Shown here piece after piece: positions 7,981 through 15,693 of a stretch of DNA of 32,716 nucleotides; the stretch's first letter is position 1, and each line of letters starts with the position of its first letter. This DNA is from Salinivirgaceae bacterium. Its GTDB lineage: Bacteria > Bacteroidota > Bacteroidia > Bacteroidales > Salinivirgaceae. The stretch covers positions 1 through 32,716 of the forward strand of contig PKTE01000316.1 in the NCBI GenBank assembly GCA_002869335.1, written 5' to 3'. A program made the position numbers and the translations under genes. Below the pieces are notes generated by a model. It was not told where the DNA came from. It searched no databases and was given only the letters and a program-made list of their open reading frames with translations.

Positions 7981-8112
7981 AGCCGATAGAGGGATTCGAA
8001 TGCCGAATTGACCAAATCTTCGATTTGTTGTCAATCCAAGCACTCTCGAAAAATTAAAAAATCATAGATTTTTATTTTTCGGAGCCCACGGCCTGCTGAT
8101 TATAAATCAGCT
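7981..8112 (-). pseudogene. Broken tRNA-Thr copy with an 84-nt insertion in the T-loop
   Basis: Plus-strand bases 7981-8000 are identical to the first 20 bases (3' acceptor and T-arm part) of the intact tRNA at 8164-8237. The match then stops at ttcgaa, an 84-base segment (8001-8084) intervenes, and the tRNA match resumes exactly at cccacggcctgctgatta (8085 onward), ending at 8112. The D-arm and 5' acceptor are missing. The anticodon would read UAU instead of UGU because of one changed base (tataaat versus tacaaat). It cannot fold as a functional tRNA. Both copies are followed on minus by a similar stem-loop, so an ancestral tandem duplication of tRNA plus terminator is likely. Confidence 0.75.
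8001..8084. other. 84-nt insert made of two stem-loops
   Basis: The segment that interrupts the tRNA copy folds almost entirely into two hairpins. The first pairs ATTGACCAAATC (8007-8018) with GATTTG plus GTCAAT (8022-8027 and 8030-8035) around a TTC loop, with a TT bulge. The second is a longer AT-rich stem from about 8043 to 8084 with a short ATAG loop. It has no open frame and no obvious target duplication, and no other copy was seen in the window. Confidence 0.6.
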
Positions 8113-8133
8113 TAAAAATATTAAGCATTGAAT

Positions 8134-8161
8134 AAAAAAAAGTCTCCGATTGGAGACTTTT
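8134..8161 (-). terminator. Terminator of tRNA-Thr
   Basis: AAAAGTCTCC (8138-8147) pairs perfectly with GGAGACTTTT (8152-8161) around a GATT loop. On the minus strand it follows the tRNA 3' end within two bases and ends in a T run. Confidence 0.8.
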
Positions 8162-8163
8162 AG

Positions 8164-8237
8164 AGCCGATAGAGGGATTCGAACCCACGGCCTGCTGATT
8201 ACAAATCAGCTGCTCTGGCCAACTGAGCTATATCGGC
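8164..8237 (-). tRNA. tRNA-Thr (anticodon UGU)
   Basis: The minus strand folds as a complete cloverleaf of 74 bases. The acceptor is GCCGATA pairing with TATCGGC, followed by a discriminator U. The D-arm is AGCTCAGTTGGCCAGAGC. The anticodon stem GCTGA/TCAGC carries loop TTTGTAA with anticodon UGU, which reads threonine ACN codons. The T-arm contains GGTTCGAATCC. CCA is not encoded. A consensus promoter lies upstream at 8263-8294 and a strong terminator directly downstream. Confidence 0.95.
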
Positions 8238-8262
8238 AATATATTTTGCGTTTAAAGCGGGG

Positions 8263-8294
8263 CAAAAATAGAAGAGTTTTTTATTTCAGCCAAA
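8263..8294 (-). promoter_or_regulatory. Promoter of tRNA-Thr
   Basis: On minus the -7 element is TATTTTTG (8263-8270) and the -33 element TTTG (8291-8294), 20 bases apart. The predicted start is about 20 bases before the tRNA 5' end. Confidence 0.6.
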
Positions 8295-8420
8295 CAATTT
8301 CTCAAAAAAAACAAATTATTTTTCTCATATTTTTTTAAAATTCTAACAAACAACGCATTTCAATCATTTCATTATTATGAAGAATAATTTATATATTTAT
8401 ACCACACAAAATAATAAGAT

Positions 8421-8981
8421 ATGGAAGTAAAAGGTACCGCAGCTAAATCAATCCCCGATTTTGTAGGACGAAGATTTAAAGATCAATACTTTGAATGGTT
8501 AAATGCCCTTCCGGAAAAATCCCGAAAAATAATGATGGATGGGCTTAAAACTAACTTATGGTATCCAATAGAAGATGCCGCTATTATGCCCACACAAATG
8601 ATTGGTGAGGTTTTTTATAATGGAGATATTCAAAAAGGTGCCTGGGAGTGTGGTAAATATAGCGCTGAGGTAGCCTTAAAAGGAATTTACAAAGTTTATG
8701 TAAAACTTAGTAAACCAGAACATATCATTGACAGAGCAAGTAGAATATTCTCAGCATATTATCAACCATCAGAAATGAGTGTTACAGAAAAAGGTAAAAA
8801 CTATGTGCAACTTTCTGTAACTAAATTTCCAACTCCTAGTACCGTTATTGAATACAGAATAGCAGGATGGATGCAAACTGCCATGGAAATATCCGGATGC
8901 AATAATGTAAAAGTTGAAATTCCAAAATCTCTGGCAAAAGGTGCTCGTGAAACAATCTTTCACGTAAGTTGGAACAATTAA
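8421..8981 (+). CDS. Heme-NO-binding-like / DUF2378-like conserved protein
   Basis: The 186-residue cytoplasmic protein has no signal or membrane segment. The overall pattern recalls the heme-NO-binding-fold relatives (V4R, DUF2378): a mid-region with NLWYPIEDAAIMPTQMIGEV, an amphipathic central part with RASRIFSAYY, and a C-terminus RIAGWMQTAMEISGCNNVKV ending in a FHVSW strand. DUF2378 proteins usually show this AGW..LELSG..V pattern near the end. No obvious proximal histidine ligand at a family-typical place can be claimed, so heme or ligand binding is unproven. It stands alone between the tRNA and a shared bidirectional terminator; no TAnnTTTG promoter was found in the AT-rich 183 bases upstream. 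Confidence 0.55.
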   Translation: MEVKGTAAKSIPDFVGRRFKDQYFEWLNALPEKSRKIMMDGLKTNLWYPIEDAAIMPTQMIGEVFYNGDIQKGAWECGKYSAEVALKGIYKVYVKLSKPEHIIDRASRIFSAYYQPSEMSVTEKGKNYVQLSVTKFPTPSTVIEYRIAGWMQTAMEISGCNNVKVEIPKSLAKGARETIFHVSWNN

Positions 8982-8988
8982 ATTATAG

Positions 8989-9023
8989 AAGGACAGTTAT
9001 CGAAATAGCTGTCCTTAGTTTTT
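8989..9023. terminator. Bidirectional terminator between convergent genes
   Basis: AAGGACAGTTAT (8989-9000) pairs with ATAGCTGTCCTT (9005-9016, one G-U pair) around a CGAA tetraloop, followed by a T-rich run on plus. It sits between the converging genes ending at 8981 and 9037. Confidence 0.8.
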
Positions 9024-9036
9024 CTATTTATAACTT

Positions 9037-9720
9037 CTAGTGATCGCACTTATTTCCGCTGCCGGTAAGAGTTCCTTCCACAAATTGACGTGCTAATTCT
9101 TCAACTGGTAAAGATTCAGCTCCAGTTACTACATCGACACCATGCCGCTGAAAAATGTCAATGGCTTTATGTCCCATGCCACCTGCAATAACCACGTTAC
9201 CACCTTGCTCAGCTACCCATTTAGGCAAAATACCTGGCTCGTGAGGAGGTGGAACTTGCATTTTAACTGATTTCACTTCGGTTCCTTCACATTCTACGAA
9301 GGCAAATTCTGATGCATGTCCAAAATGATTTGAAAGCACACCATTTTCCGATGGTATTGCTAATATCTTTTTCATATTATTAATTTGTTGATTTGAGAAA
9401 TTAAATTGATTCATATCTTTATTTACGCCAGAAAAAAATGCACTTCCAACCTCAAAATGAATAGGACGAGATTCCACAAATGCCATTGCAATTTTCTTTC
9501 TTACCGATTCATAAATTCTGGCAAAAGTAGGCCTTGAGATATTCATTTTTATGGCAGCTTCATCATGCTTCAAACCTTCATAATCAGCCAATCGTAATGC
9601 TTCATATTCCTCAAATAAGATATTTATACCGGCATTGGTATATATTGATCTTTCGGGATAGTATCCCGACATTTGAGGAGGTGTTGAAATATGCCTGCAT
9701 CTTTTTTTTCTGGGCGCCAT
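9037..9720 (-). CDS. DUF134 helix-turn-helix protein fused to a NifX/NifB-type FeMo-cofactor-binding domain
   Basis: The 227-residue product joins two domains. Residues 1-95 are DUF134: a basic Cys-containing start (MAPRKKRCRHIS), then a sigma-70-region-4-like helix-turn-helix (EEYEALRLADYEGL, HDEAAIKMNISRPTFARIYE). Residues 115-215 match the dinitrogenase iron-molybdenum cofactor family: KKILAIPSENG, SNHFGHASEF, VIAGGMGHKAIDIFQRHGV. The family is involved in binding Fe-S or metal clusters, so a metal- or redox-responsive regulator is a fair inference, not a nitrogenase part; no nif genes are nearby. The C-terminus ends in NKCDH, a possible extra metal ligand. A perfect 14-bp palindrome and a -7 element lie so close to the ATG that the transcript may be leaderless. 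Confidence 0.85.
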   Translation of the reverse strand: MAPRKKRCRHISTPPQMSGYYPERSIYTNAGINILFEEYEALRLADYEGLKHDEAAIKMNISRPTFARIYESVRKKIAMAFVESRPIHFEVGSAFFSGVNKDMNQFNFSNQQINNMKKILAIPSENGVLSNHFGHASEFAFVECEGTEVKSVKMQVPPPHEPGILPKWVAEQGGNVVIAGGMGHKAIDIFQRHGVDVVTGAESLPVEELARQFVEGTLTGSGNKCDH

Positions 9721-9724
9721 GCCA

Positions 9725-9747
9725 CAAAGATAATGAGAATATTCTCA
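9725..9747 (-). promoter_or_regulatory. -7 element and TGAGAATATTCTCA palindrome at the DUF134-NifX gene
   Basis: On minus the -7 element reads TATCTTTG (9725-9732). Immediately upstream, separated by one base, is the perfect 14-base palindrome TGAGAATATTCTCA (9734-9747), in the -33 to -7 spacer where repressors often bind. The -7 element ends only four bases before the ATG at 9720, so transcription would begin at or near the start codon. Since the gene encodes its own helix-turn-helix, autoregulation is possible. Confidence 0.5.
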
Positions 9748-9764
9748 CTAAACTCAACAACGAT

Positions 9765-9810
9765 GAAAAAAACGGACGTTTTTTATCTCTATCCCGATAA
9801 AAAACTCCGT
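9765..9810 (-). terminator. Terminator of the zinc-ribbon gene
   Basis: GTTTTTTATC (9778-9787) and GATAAAAAAC (9796-9805) pair perfectly. They are extended by ACGGA (9772-9776) with TCCGT (9806-9810) across a single bulged C. On minus the stem is followed by a run of seven T (plus-strand A at 9766-9772, partly within the stem foot). It follows the stop at 9832 by 22 bases. Confidence 0.7.
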
Positions 9811-9831
9811 AATAAAATGAAAATCAACAAT

Positions 9832-10248
9832 TTAAATCTTCAAGTACTCCTTGTATTTATCATCTAGTTCAAAATATTTCTCATACATAGCTTTGTTTAT
9901 ACCCTTAGCAATAGCACGTTTCTCTCTTTTATCAATTTGATAAGTTGCTTTTACACCAGCCATGTTCGAAAAATACACTTCGTATTCTTTGTCATCCTCT
10001 GTCATATATACTTTAACCATATGCTCTTTTTCATTATCTGTAAGATCATAATGGCAGGCAGGACAATAAAACTGATATGATTTTCCCTCTTCCATTTTAA
10101 AATCGGGATTCAGTTTTATATCATAATTGCCAACTTCAGGGTTCATAAAGATAATACCCTTTTCGTTGTGCTCGCTTTTAACGGCAAGTACTAAAAAGTC
10201 CTCCACAACTAATTTAGCCTTGCACATTGGACAAAAGTAATTGATCAT
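9832..10248 (-). CDS. Small zinc-ribbon-like protein of unknown function
   Basis: The 138-residue cytoplasmic protein has two CPxC knuckles, CPMC at 6-9 and CPAC at 62-65, spaced as in a four-cysteine zinc ribbon with a long insert. The remainder is acidic and basic (KREKRAIAKGINKAMYEKYF near the C-terminus). I do not recognise the family. The start is supported by an unusually good Shine-Dalgarno for this genome: GGAGG (plus-strand cctcc at 10256-10260) seven bases before the ATG. An inverted repeat lies about 40 bases upstream at 10290-10311. A strong terminator follows. It is transcribed away from the CLC gene and towards the DUF134-NifX gene. Confidence 0.7.
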   Translation of the reverse strand: MINYFCPMCKAKLVVEDFLVLAVKSEHNEKGIIFMNPEVGNYDIKLNPDFKMEEGKSYQFYCPACHYDLTDNEKEHMVKVYMTEDDKEYEVYFSNMAGVKATYQIDKREKRAIAKGINKAMYEKYFELDDKYKEYLKI

Positions 10249-10289
10249 AATTTTTCCTCCAGTTTTTTTAAGTGATAATGGGCGCTACT

Positions 10290-10311
10290 AATCATGTTAT
10301 TATACATGATT
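10290..10311. promoter_or_regulatory. Inverted repeat AATCATGT-N6-ACATGATT
   Basis: Two perfect 8-base arms (10290-10297 and 10304-10311) are separated by TATTAT. The site is about 40 bases upstream of the zinc-ribbon gene and could be an operator. The remaining gap 10249-10570 is highly AT-rich; I see no RNA gene or convincing promoter in it. Confidence 0.4.
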
Positions 10312-10570
10312 GTGGATAGATCGATTCAAATCCAATTTACAAATTAAGATAATACAAGTCAAGTTTATTTTGTTCAAAATATATAAAATTATCACTTATA
10401 TAAACAGTATAATATATTTATAAATAACTTATAATAAATATCTATAATAACATATTTACCTTTATTGATATGATTTTAACAATACAATTTTTTGAATAAT
10501 AAAATAAAGAGCTAATCTAATTTTTGGAGATATCTCTTTTTCATCGTAATTTGAAAGAAAAAGCCACAAC

Positions 10571-12328
10571 TTGACCAAAATCAGAATTAAAAGGATATTA
10601 GCTGAAAAAAGAAAAACACGCACTTTTTTACTTATATTAAGTGCCATAGCAGGTATTGGAGCTGGGTTAACAGCACTTTTTCTTAAAACAGCCGTATTTG
10701 AAATTCAACAACACCTCACCAACATAGTATGGCAAAAAAACTACATGTATCTCTTGTTTGTCTACCCTGTTTCAGCAGTTATTATAGTTTCTATACTGCG
10801 ATCATTTATATTTCGAGATCAAACCAGACATAATATTACAAGTTTACTTTATGCTATTTCAAAACAATCTAGTAATGTGCCTGGTCACAAAATTTACTCC
10901 TCTGTAATTGGAGCAACTATAACTGCCGGAATGGGCGGATCCGTTGGACTTGAGTCTCCTATCATTAACTCAGGAGCAAGCATTGGAAGTAATTTAGCCA
11001 GAATATTTAACATGAGATATAAAGAGGTTACACTACTTTTAGCTTGTGGTGCCTCTGGAGCTATTGCTGCCATTTTTAATACGCCCATAGCTGGGATTGT
11101 CTTCTCATTTGAAGTATTGTTATTAGACCTCAATCGATTCTCGCTCATTCCACTTCTGATTGCATCTGTTACAGGGGCACTTACTACTTGGGCCTTTTAT
11201 CCTAATGACATATTGTTGCAATTTGAAATTACACATCAGTTTGAATTAATACAATTACCATGGTATTTACTTTTAGCGATTCTTGGAGGAGCTGTAAGTA
11301 GCTATTTTACAAGAACTTTTTTATTTTTCGAAGTGCTTTTTGACAAAATTAAAAAGCGCATATATCAGGTACTGTTTGGAGCCATTATTATAGGAATCAT
11401 CATCACTCTTTTCCCTCCTATTTGGGGTGAAGGATTTAGAACAATCAAAATTTTACTAGCAGATAATTTGGGAGAGCTATCCAATGAAAATCCTTTCGGT
11501 ATAAGTTTAAATGCTTATGGGCTAATTATCTTTTTGATAATGCTAATTTTAGTGAAAGTAATCGCAACCATTAGTACTATTCGTGGTGGAGGAATAGGAG
11601 GAATATTTGCGCCCTCGCTATTTACAGGAGCTGTTGCCGGATTTGTATTTGCATTTATCATAAACCAAACCGGATTTGCAGAACTCTCCACAAGTAATTT
11701 TACACTGGTGGGAATGGCATCTGTGTTAGGTGGCGTTTTACACGCCCCACTTACAGGTATTTTTCTTATTGCAGAGGTTACCCGAGGATATGAATTAATA
11801 GTGCCTCTGATGCTGACCACAACGATATCATACATTACAGCCAAACAGCTATCTCCGCATTCCATAATAACCTATCAGCTAGCACGTAAAGGTGAACTTA
11901 TTACGCACCACAAAGACAAGGCAGTTCTCCATTTCTTAGATAAAAGGCAAATTATTGAAAAAGACTTTCAGCCCATAGAACTTAATAAATCACTTGGTGA
12001 TTTAGTTGAAATTATAGCTCAATCACATCGCAATATCTTTCCTGTTGTAGATGATAATAATAACCTAATTGGATTAATTCATCTTGATAAAGTCAGGAAA
12101 ATAATGTTCAAACGCGATGCATACACCATGCCCGTATGGCACCTAATGTCAACGCCCCCCGATGTAATTGAAGAAGATGACAAAATGAGTCAAATTGTTA
12201 AAAAATTCAATAAATCTAAAGCTTGGAATCTTCCCGTTGTAGAGAACAATAAATACATTGGAATGGTCTCTCGGTCAAAGCTATTCAGCACATACAGAGA
12301 AATTTTATTGAAAATCACAGACGATTAA
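10571..12328 (+). CDS. CLC-family anion channel/antiporter with C-terminal CBS pair
   Basis: The 585-residue inner-membrane protein has the CLC core (about 20-430) with many membrane helices, then two CBS domains (about 453-585) that usually bind adenine nucleotides. GGSVGLESP (122-130) holds the gating glutamate Glu128, and GGIFAP (343-348) is the third selectivity motif. Other canonical positions differ: the GSGIP loop appears as RHNIT (86-90), the position of the internal proton glutamate appears to be Val182 after Glu181, and the central tyrosine appears to be Ile433 in SIITYQL. Whether it is a channel or a proton-coupled exchanger cannot be told. The start is a TTG at 10571: an in-frame TAA lies just upstream and the first internal ATG would remove the first membrane helix. 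A purine-rich stretch (gaaagaaaaag) precedes it. Confidence 0.88.
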   Translation: MTKIRIKRILAEKRKTRTFLLILSAIAGIGAGLTALFLKTAVFEIQQHLTNIVWQKNYMYLLFVYPVSAVIIVSILRSFIFRDQTRHNITSLLYAISKQSSNVPGHKIYSSVIGATITAGMGGSVGLESPIINSGASIGSNLARIFNMRYKEVTLLLACGASGAIAAIFNTPIAGIVFSFEVLLLDLNRFSLIPLLIASVTGALTTWAFYPNDILLQFEITHQFELIQLPWYLLLAILGGAVSSYFTRTFLFFEVLFDKIKKRIYQVLFGAIIIGIIITLFPPIWGEGFRTIKILLADNLGELSNENPFGISLNAYGLIIFLIMLILVKVIATISTIRGGGIGGIFAPSLFTGAVAGFVFAFIINQTGFAELSTSNFTLVGMASVLGGVLHAPLTGIFLIAEVTRGYELIVPLMLTTTISYITAKQLSPHSIITYQLARKGELITHHKDKAVLHFLDKRQIIEKDFQPIELNKSLGDLVEIIAQSHRNIFPVVDDNNNLIGLIHLDKVRKIMFKRDAYTMPVWHLMSTPPDVIEEDDKMSQIVKKFNKSKAWNLPVVENNKYIGMVSRSKLFSTYREILLKITDD

Positions 12329-12403
12329 TATGTATCAAAAGCGGTCAATAAAAGAATATTAACAATTCAAAAATATCTATATATAATTTTATTTGTAACT
12401 TTA

Positions 12404-12418
12404 ACGTTTAGTAAACGT
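12404..12418. promoter_or_regulatory. ACGTTT-AGT-AAACGT dyad upstream of the MacAB-like operon
   Basis: Perfect six-base arms around a three-base centre, 64 bases before the ATG of the ATPase gene. A weak -7-like TTTATTTG lies just upstream of it. It is a candidate operator for the export operon. Confidence 0.35.
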
Positions 12419-12482
12419 CTTTCTAGCGTAAAATAGAAAACCCAAAACCATTGATAAAACGAAGTATTAAAAACCCTTTACA

Positions 12483-13178
12483 ATGATTAAAATTGAAAAC
12501 CTACACAAGTCTTACCAAATGGGCACAAATAGTTTGCACGTGCTCAAGGGGTTAGACTTTACAATTAATGATGGTGAATTAGTTTCGATTATGGGATCTT
12601 CCGGTTCAGGAAAATCAACCCTCCTTAACATTTTAGGCCTTTTAGACAATTATGACCAGGGAAATTATTACCTGGACGATTTGTTAATTAAGGATCTTAA
12701 CGAAACAAAAGCAGCTATCTACCGCAACAAGTATTTCGGATTTGTTTTCCAATCATTCAACCTGATATCATTTAAAAATGCACAGGAAAATGTTGCCCTC
12801 CCACTTTATTATCAGGGAGTTAATCGCAAAAAGCGTAATCGTATCGCATTAGAATACCTGGATAAAGTTGGGCTAAAAGATTGGGCACACCATTTACCAA
12901 GTGAAATGAGTGGTGGACAAAAGCAACGTGTAGCTATTGCTAGAGCGCTGGTTACTAATCCTAAAGTAATTCTTGCGGATGAGCCTACCGGAGCACTCGA
13001 TTCTAAAACATCTTATGATGTTATGCAAATCCTCAAAGATATCAATGCCAGTGGAATATCTGTAATTATTGTTACACACGAGCACGATATTGCTGACATG
13101 ACAGACCGTGTTATTAATTTAAAAGACGGTCAAATAATGCAACCGGAAGAAGCAGAAAAATCTACCTCATATGTTTGA
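12483..13178 (+). CDS. ABC transporter ATPase of the LolD/MacB type
   Basis: This 231-residue cytoplasmic ATPase powers the permeases encoded next. Visible are Walker A GSSGSGKST (38-46), the Q-loop Gln90, the signature MSGGQKQR (142-149), Walker B VILADEP with catalytic Glu167, and the H-loop His199. The length and the MIKIENLHKSYQMG start are typical of the MacB/LolD/FtsE class, which drives conformational change in the envelope rather than classical substrate channelling. Its stop codon TGA overlaps the start of the first permease by eight bases (ATG at 13171), indicating coupling. The ATPase is a separate polypeptide, unlike E. coli MacB where it is fused to the permease. Confidence 0.93.
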   Translation: MIKIENLHKSYQMGTNSLHVLKGLDFTINDGELVSIMGSSGSGKSTLLNILGLLDNYDQGNYYLDDLLIKDLNETKAAIYRNKYFGFVFQSFNLISFKNAQENVALPLYYQGVNRKKRNRIALEYLDKVGLKDWAHHLPSEMSGGQKQRVAIARALVTNPKVILADEPTGALDSKTSYDVMQILKDINASGISVIIVTHEHDIADMTDRVINLKDGQIMQPEEAEKSTSYV

Positions 13179-14403
13179 TATAGATAAATGGCAGGAGATT
13201 TTTTCTACAATCAAGAAAAATAAACTGCGTACATTCTTAACAGCATTTAGCGTAGCATGGGGTATTTTTATGCTCATTATTTTGCTAGGCTCAGGGCGCG
13301 GACTTCAAAATGCGTTTCAATATAATTTTGAAGCAGATGCAGTAAATAGCTTATGGATTTATCCAGGTAAAACCAGTAAAGCATTTGAAGGTTACCAACC
13401 AGGTAGATTCCTTCGATTTACCAATAAGGATTACAACGAAACCAATCGTTTAAACAATGAATATATAGGTAGCAGCTCATCACGTGTTGGCGTATGGGGT
13501 AATACAGACCTCAGCTATAAAGACGAACATGTGGGACACCGAATGTATGGAGTGCATCCAGGAACATACGAATTAGAGCAGGTTAAAATGGATACCGGAC
13601 GCTTTATTAATGAACTAGATATGAAACACTTTAAAAAAGTAGTTACCATATCTTACAAAACAGAGGATGCACTTTTTAAAAAGGAAGAAGCACTAGGGAA
13701 ATATATTCGTCTTGGCGACATTCCATTTAAAGTAGTTGGTATATTCAGAGATCAATCGGACAGAGATAACGATAGCGTTTACATTCCAATTTCTACTGCT
13801 CAGAAAGCATTTGGATTGCATAACAATATCAACAATTTAGCTTTCACATCAGAAAATCTGACGCTTGAACAAAGCCTTGAGCTTGAAAAAGATCTGAGAA
13901 AGCAATATGCAAAAAGGCACCATTTTGATCCGGAAGATGACCGTGCAATGTATATCAACAATAATTTTGAAAATGCAAAAGATATACGCAGTGTCTTTAC
14001 TGGCATAACCATATTTGTATGGATTATTGGTATTGGAACCATCATTGCAGGAATTGTTGGTGTAAGCAATATTATGCTTATTGTTGTAAAAGAGCGAACC
14101 AAAGAGATTGGTGTTCGAAAAGCCATTGGAGCCACTCCATGGTCAGTTATTAACCTGGTATTACTTGAAGCAATAACAATCACAACACTAGCTGGTTACA
14201 TTGGACTTGTTTTAGGTGTAGGACTACTGGAATTAATCTCTGCAAACATACCCAGCTCTGACTTTTTCAGAAACCCAGAGGCTGACTTTTCTATTGCCGT
14301 TAGCGCCACAATATTATTAATAGTTAGTGGAGCCATTGCAGGATTAATACCTGCAAGAAAAGCAGCCCGAATTAAACCCATCGTTGCATTACGCGACGAA
14401 TAA
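13171..14403 (+). CDS. MacB-like permease, first copy
   Basis: The 410-residue membrane protein has one N-terminal helix (about 19-41, AFSVAWGIFMLIILLGSG), a large periplasmic MacB core domain (about 45-260) and three C-terminal FtsX helices beginning near 275. The cytoplasmic coupling segment VKERTKEIGVRKAIGATPW and the terminal PARKAARIKPIVALRDE are the hallmarks of the family. It probably forms a heterodimer with the paralogue encoded 11 bases downstream, bound to the ATPase upstream and capped by the adaptor encoded at 15694. The substrate is unknown; MacB-type systems export peptides, antibiotics or envelope components. Confidence 0.92.
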   Translation: MFDIDKWQEIFSTIKKNKLRTFLTAFSVAWGIFMLIILLGSGRGLQNAFQYNFEADAVNSLWIYPGKTSKAFEGYQPGRFLRFTNKDYNETNRLNNEYIGSSSSRVGVWGNTDLSYKDEHVGHRMYGVHPGTYELEQVKMDTGRFINELDMKHFKKVVTISYKTEDALFKKEEALGKYIRLGDIPFKVVGIFRDQSDRDNDSVYIPISTAQKAFGLHNNINNLAFTSENLTLEQSLELEKDLRKQYAKRHHFDPEDDRAMYINNNFENAKDIRSVFTGITIFVWIIGIGTIIAGIVGVSNIMLIVVKERTKEIGVRKAIGATPWSVINLVLLEAITITTLAGYIGLVLGVGLLELISANIPSSDFFRNPEADFSIAVSATILLIVSGAIAGLIPARKAARIKPIVALRDE

Positions 14404-14414
14404 AACCATGTACA

Positions 14415-15668
14415 ATGTTTGATTTAGATCGTTGGCAAGAAATAATACACACACTTAAAAGCAACAAGCTAAGGACTTTCCTTACAGCTTTTGGTGTTTT
14501 TTGGGGTATTTTTATGCTCACAGTAATGCTAGGGTCAGGTTCAGGTTTGAAAAATGGTGTTTTCAAAAACATGGGCGATTTTTCCACGAACTCAGCCTTC
14601 ATGTGGACACAAAAAACCACAAAACCCTACAAAGGATTTGAACCGGGCCGAAACTGGAATTTTAATAATTCTGACACCGAAGCCTTTTTAGAAAATGTCT
14701 CTGGAATAGAATACTTATCTCCGCGAATTCAAGGATTTGGAGGCAGCGGCTCAACAAATGCTGTATACAAAGATAATGCAGGCGGATTCAGCATATTTGG
14801 TGACTACCCTGCATGGAACCTTATAGATCCACTTACTATAATGGAAGGTCGTTTTATTAACGATATGGATATAAAACGCAGAAGAAAAGTTGTAGTAATT
14901 GGTAAGCGAGTAAAAGAAGTCCTTTTCGACAAAGGCGAAGAACCTTTAAACAAATTCATCAGAATTAATGGTGTATATTTTAAGGTAGTTGGCGTTTTCA
15001 AATCCAAAAAAGGAAGCCATCAGGCACAAAACGAAAACCAAAACCTGCATATGCCTTTTACCACACTTCAGCGCCTTTATAATTATGGCGATAAAGTATT
15101 TTGGTATGCTATGACAAGCAATGCAAACACAAGCGTAAAACAAGTTGCTGAAGAAGTAAGAGCAGTTGCAAAACGCCGACATAACATTGCCCCTGATGAT
15201 GATCAGGCCATAGGACACTTCAATGTGGAAGAAGAGTTTAAGAAAATCCAGAATTTATTTTTGGGAATTAATGTGCTCATTTGGATTGTTGGAATTGGAA
15301 CCCTACTGGCAGGTGTTATTGGAGTATCCAATATTATGCTAGTAGTTGTTAGAGAACGCACCAAAGAAATAGGAATTCGCAGGGCCATTGGAGCCAAACC
15401 GATTAAGATTATTACACAAATTCTATTAGAAGCATTAGTTCTGACAGCCTCAGCAGGCTGGATGGGACTTGTATTAGGAGTTGGGATTGTTGAGTTAGTT
15501 AATACAGCCGTTGGAGATGGCTCTGACTTTTTCTACAAGCCAAGTGTAAACTTCCAGGTAGCAGTTACCGCATTAATTATACTTATAATTTCAGGTGTAA
15601 TGGCCGGTATGCTTCCAGCTCGGAGAGCACTTAGAATTAAACCAATAGAAGCACTAAGAACAGAATAA
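14415..15668 (+). CDS. MacB-like permease, second copy
   Basis: This 417-residue protein has the same layout as its neighbour and clear sequence kinship: MFDLDRWQEII against MFDIDKWQEIF at the start, RERTKEIGIRRAIGAKPI in the coupling region, and PARRALRIKPIEALRTE at the end. The periplasmic domain differs more, with glycine-rich insertions (GFGGSGSTNA). A tandem duplication followed by specialisation to a heterodimer is the likely history. It lies in the middle of the operon, with 11 bases to the previous gene and 25 to the adaptor gene. Confidence 0.92.
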   Translation: MFDLDRWQEIIHTLKSNKLRTFLTAFGVFWGIFMLTVMLGSGSGLKNGVFKNMGDFSTNSAFMWTQKTTKPYKGFEPGRNWNFNNSDTEAFLENVSGIEYLSPRIQGFGGSGSTNAVYKDNAGGFSIFGDYPAWNLIDPLTIMEGRFINDMDIKRRRKVVVIGKRVKEVLFDKGEEPLNKFIRINGVYFKVVGVFKSKKGSHQAQNENQNLHMPFTTLQRLYNYGDKVFWYAMTSNANTSVKQVAEEVRAVAKRRHNIAPDDDQAIGHFNVEEEFKKIQNLFLGINVLIWIVGIGTLLAGVIGVSNIMLVVVRERTKEIGIRRAIGAKPIKIITQILLEALVLTASAGWMGLVLGVGIVELVNTAVGDGSDFFYKPSVNFQVAVTALIILIISGVMAGMLPARRALRIKPIEALRTE

Positions 15669-15693
15669 AGAAACCTATTAAAATAATAAACCC

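Noticed and set aside
8150-8338. 62-residue open frame on plus (DRGIRTHGLLITN type)
   Set aside because: It is the antisense translation of the tRNA-Thr gene, a well-known false protein.
9037-9720. Nitrogen-fixation gene
   Set aside because: The NifX-like domain is fused to DUF134 and no nif gene is nearby; such fusions are regulators or metal-cluster proteins in non-fixing bacteria.
10462-10647. 61-residue hydrophobic open frame on minus
   Set aside because: It overlaps the start of the CLC gene in the AT-rich spacer and has no support beyond low-complexity hydrophobic residues.
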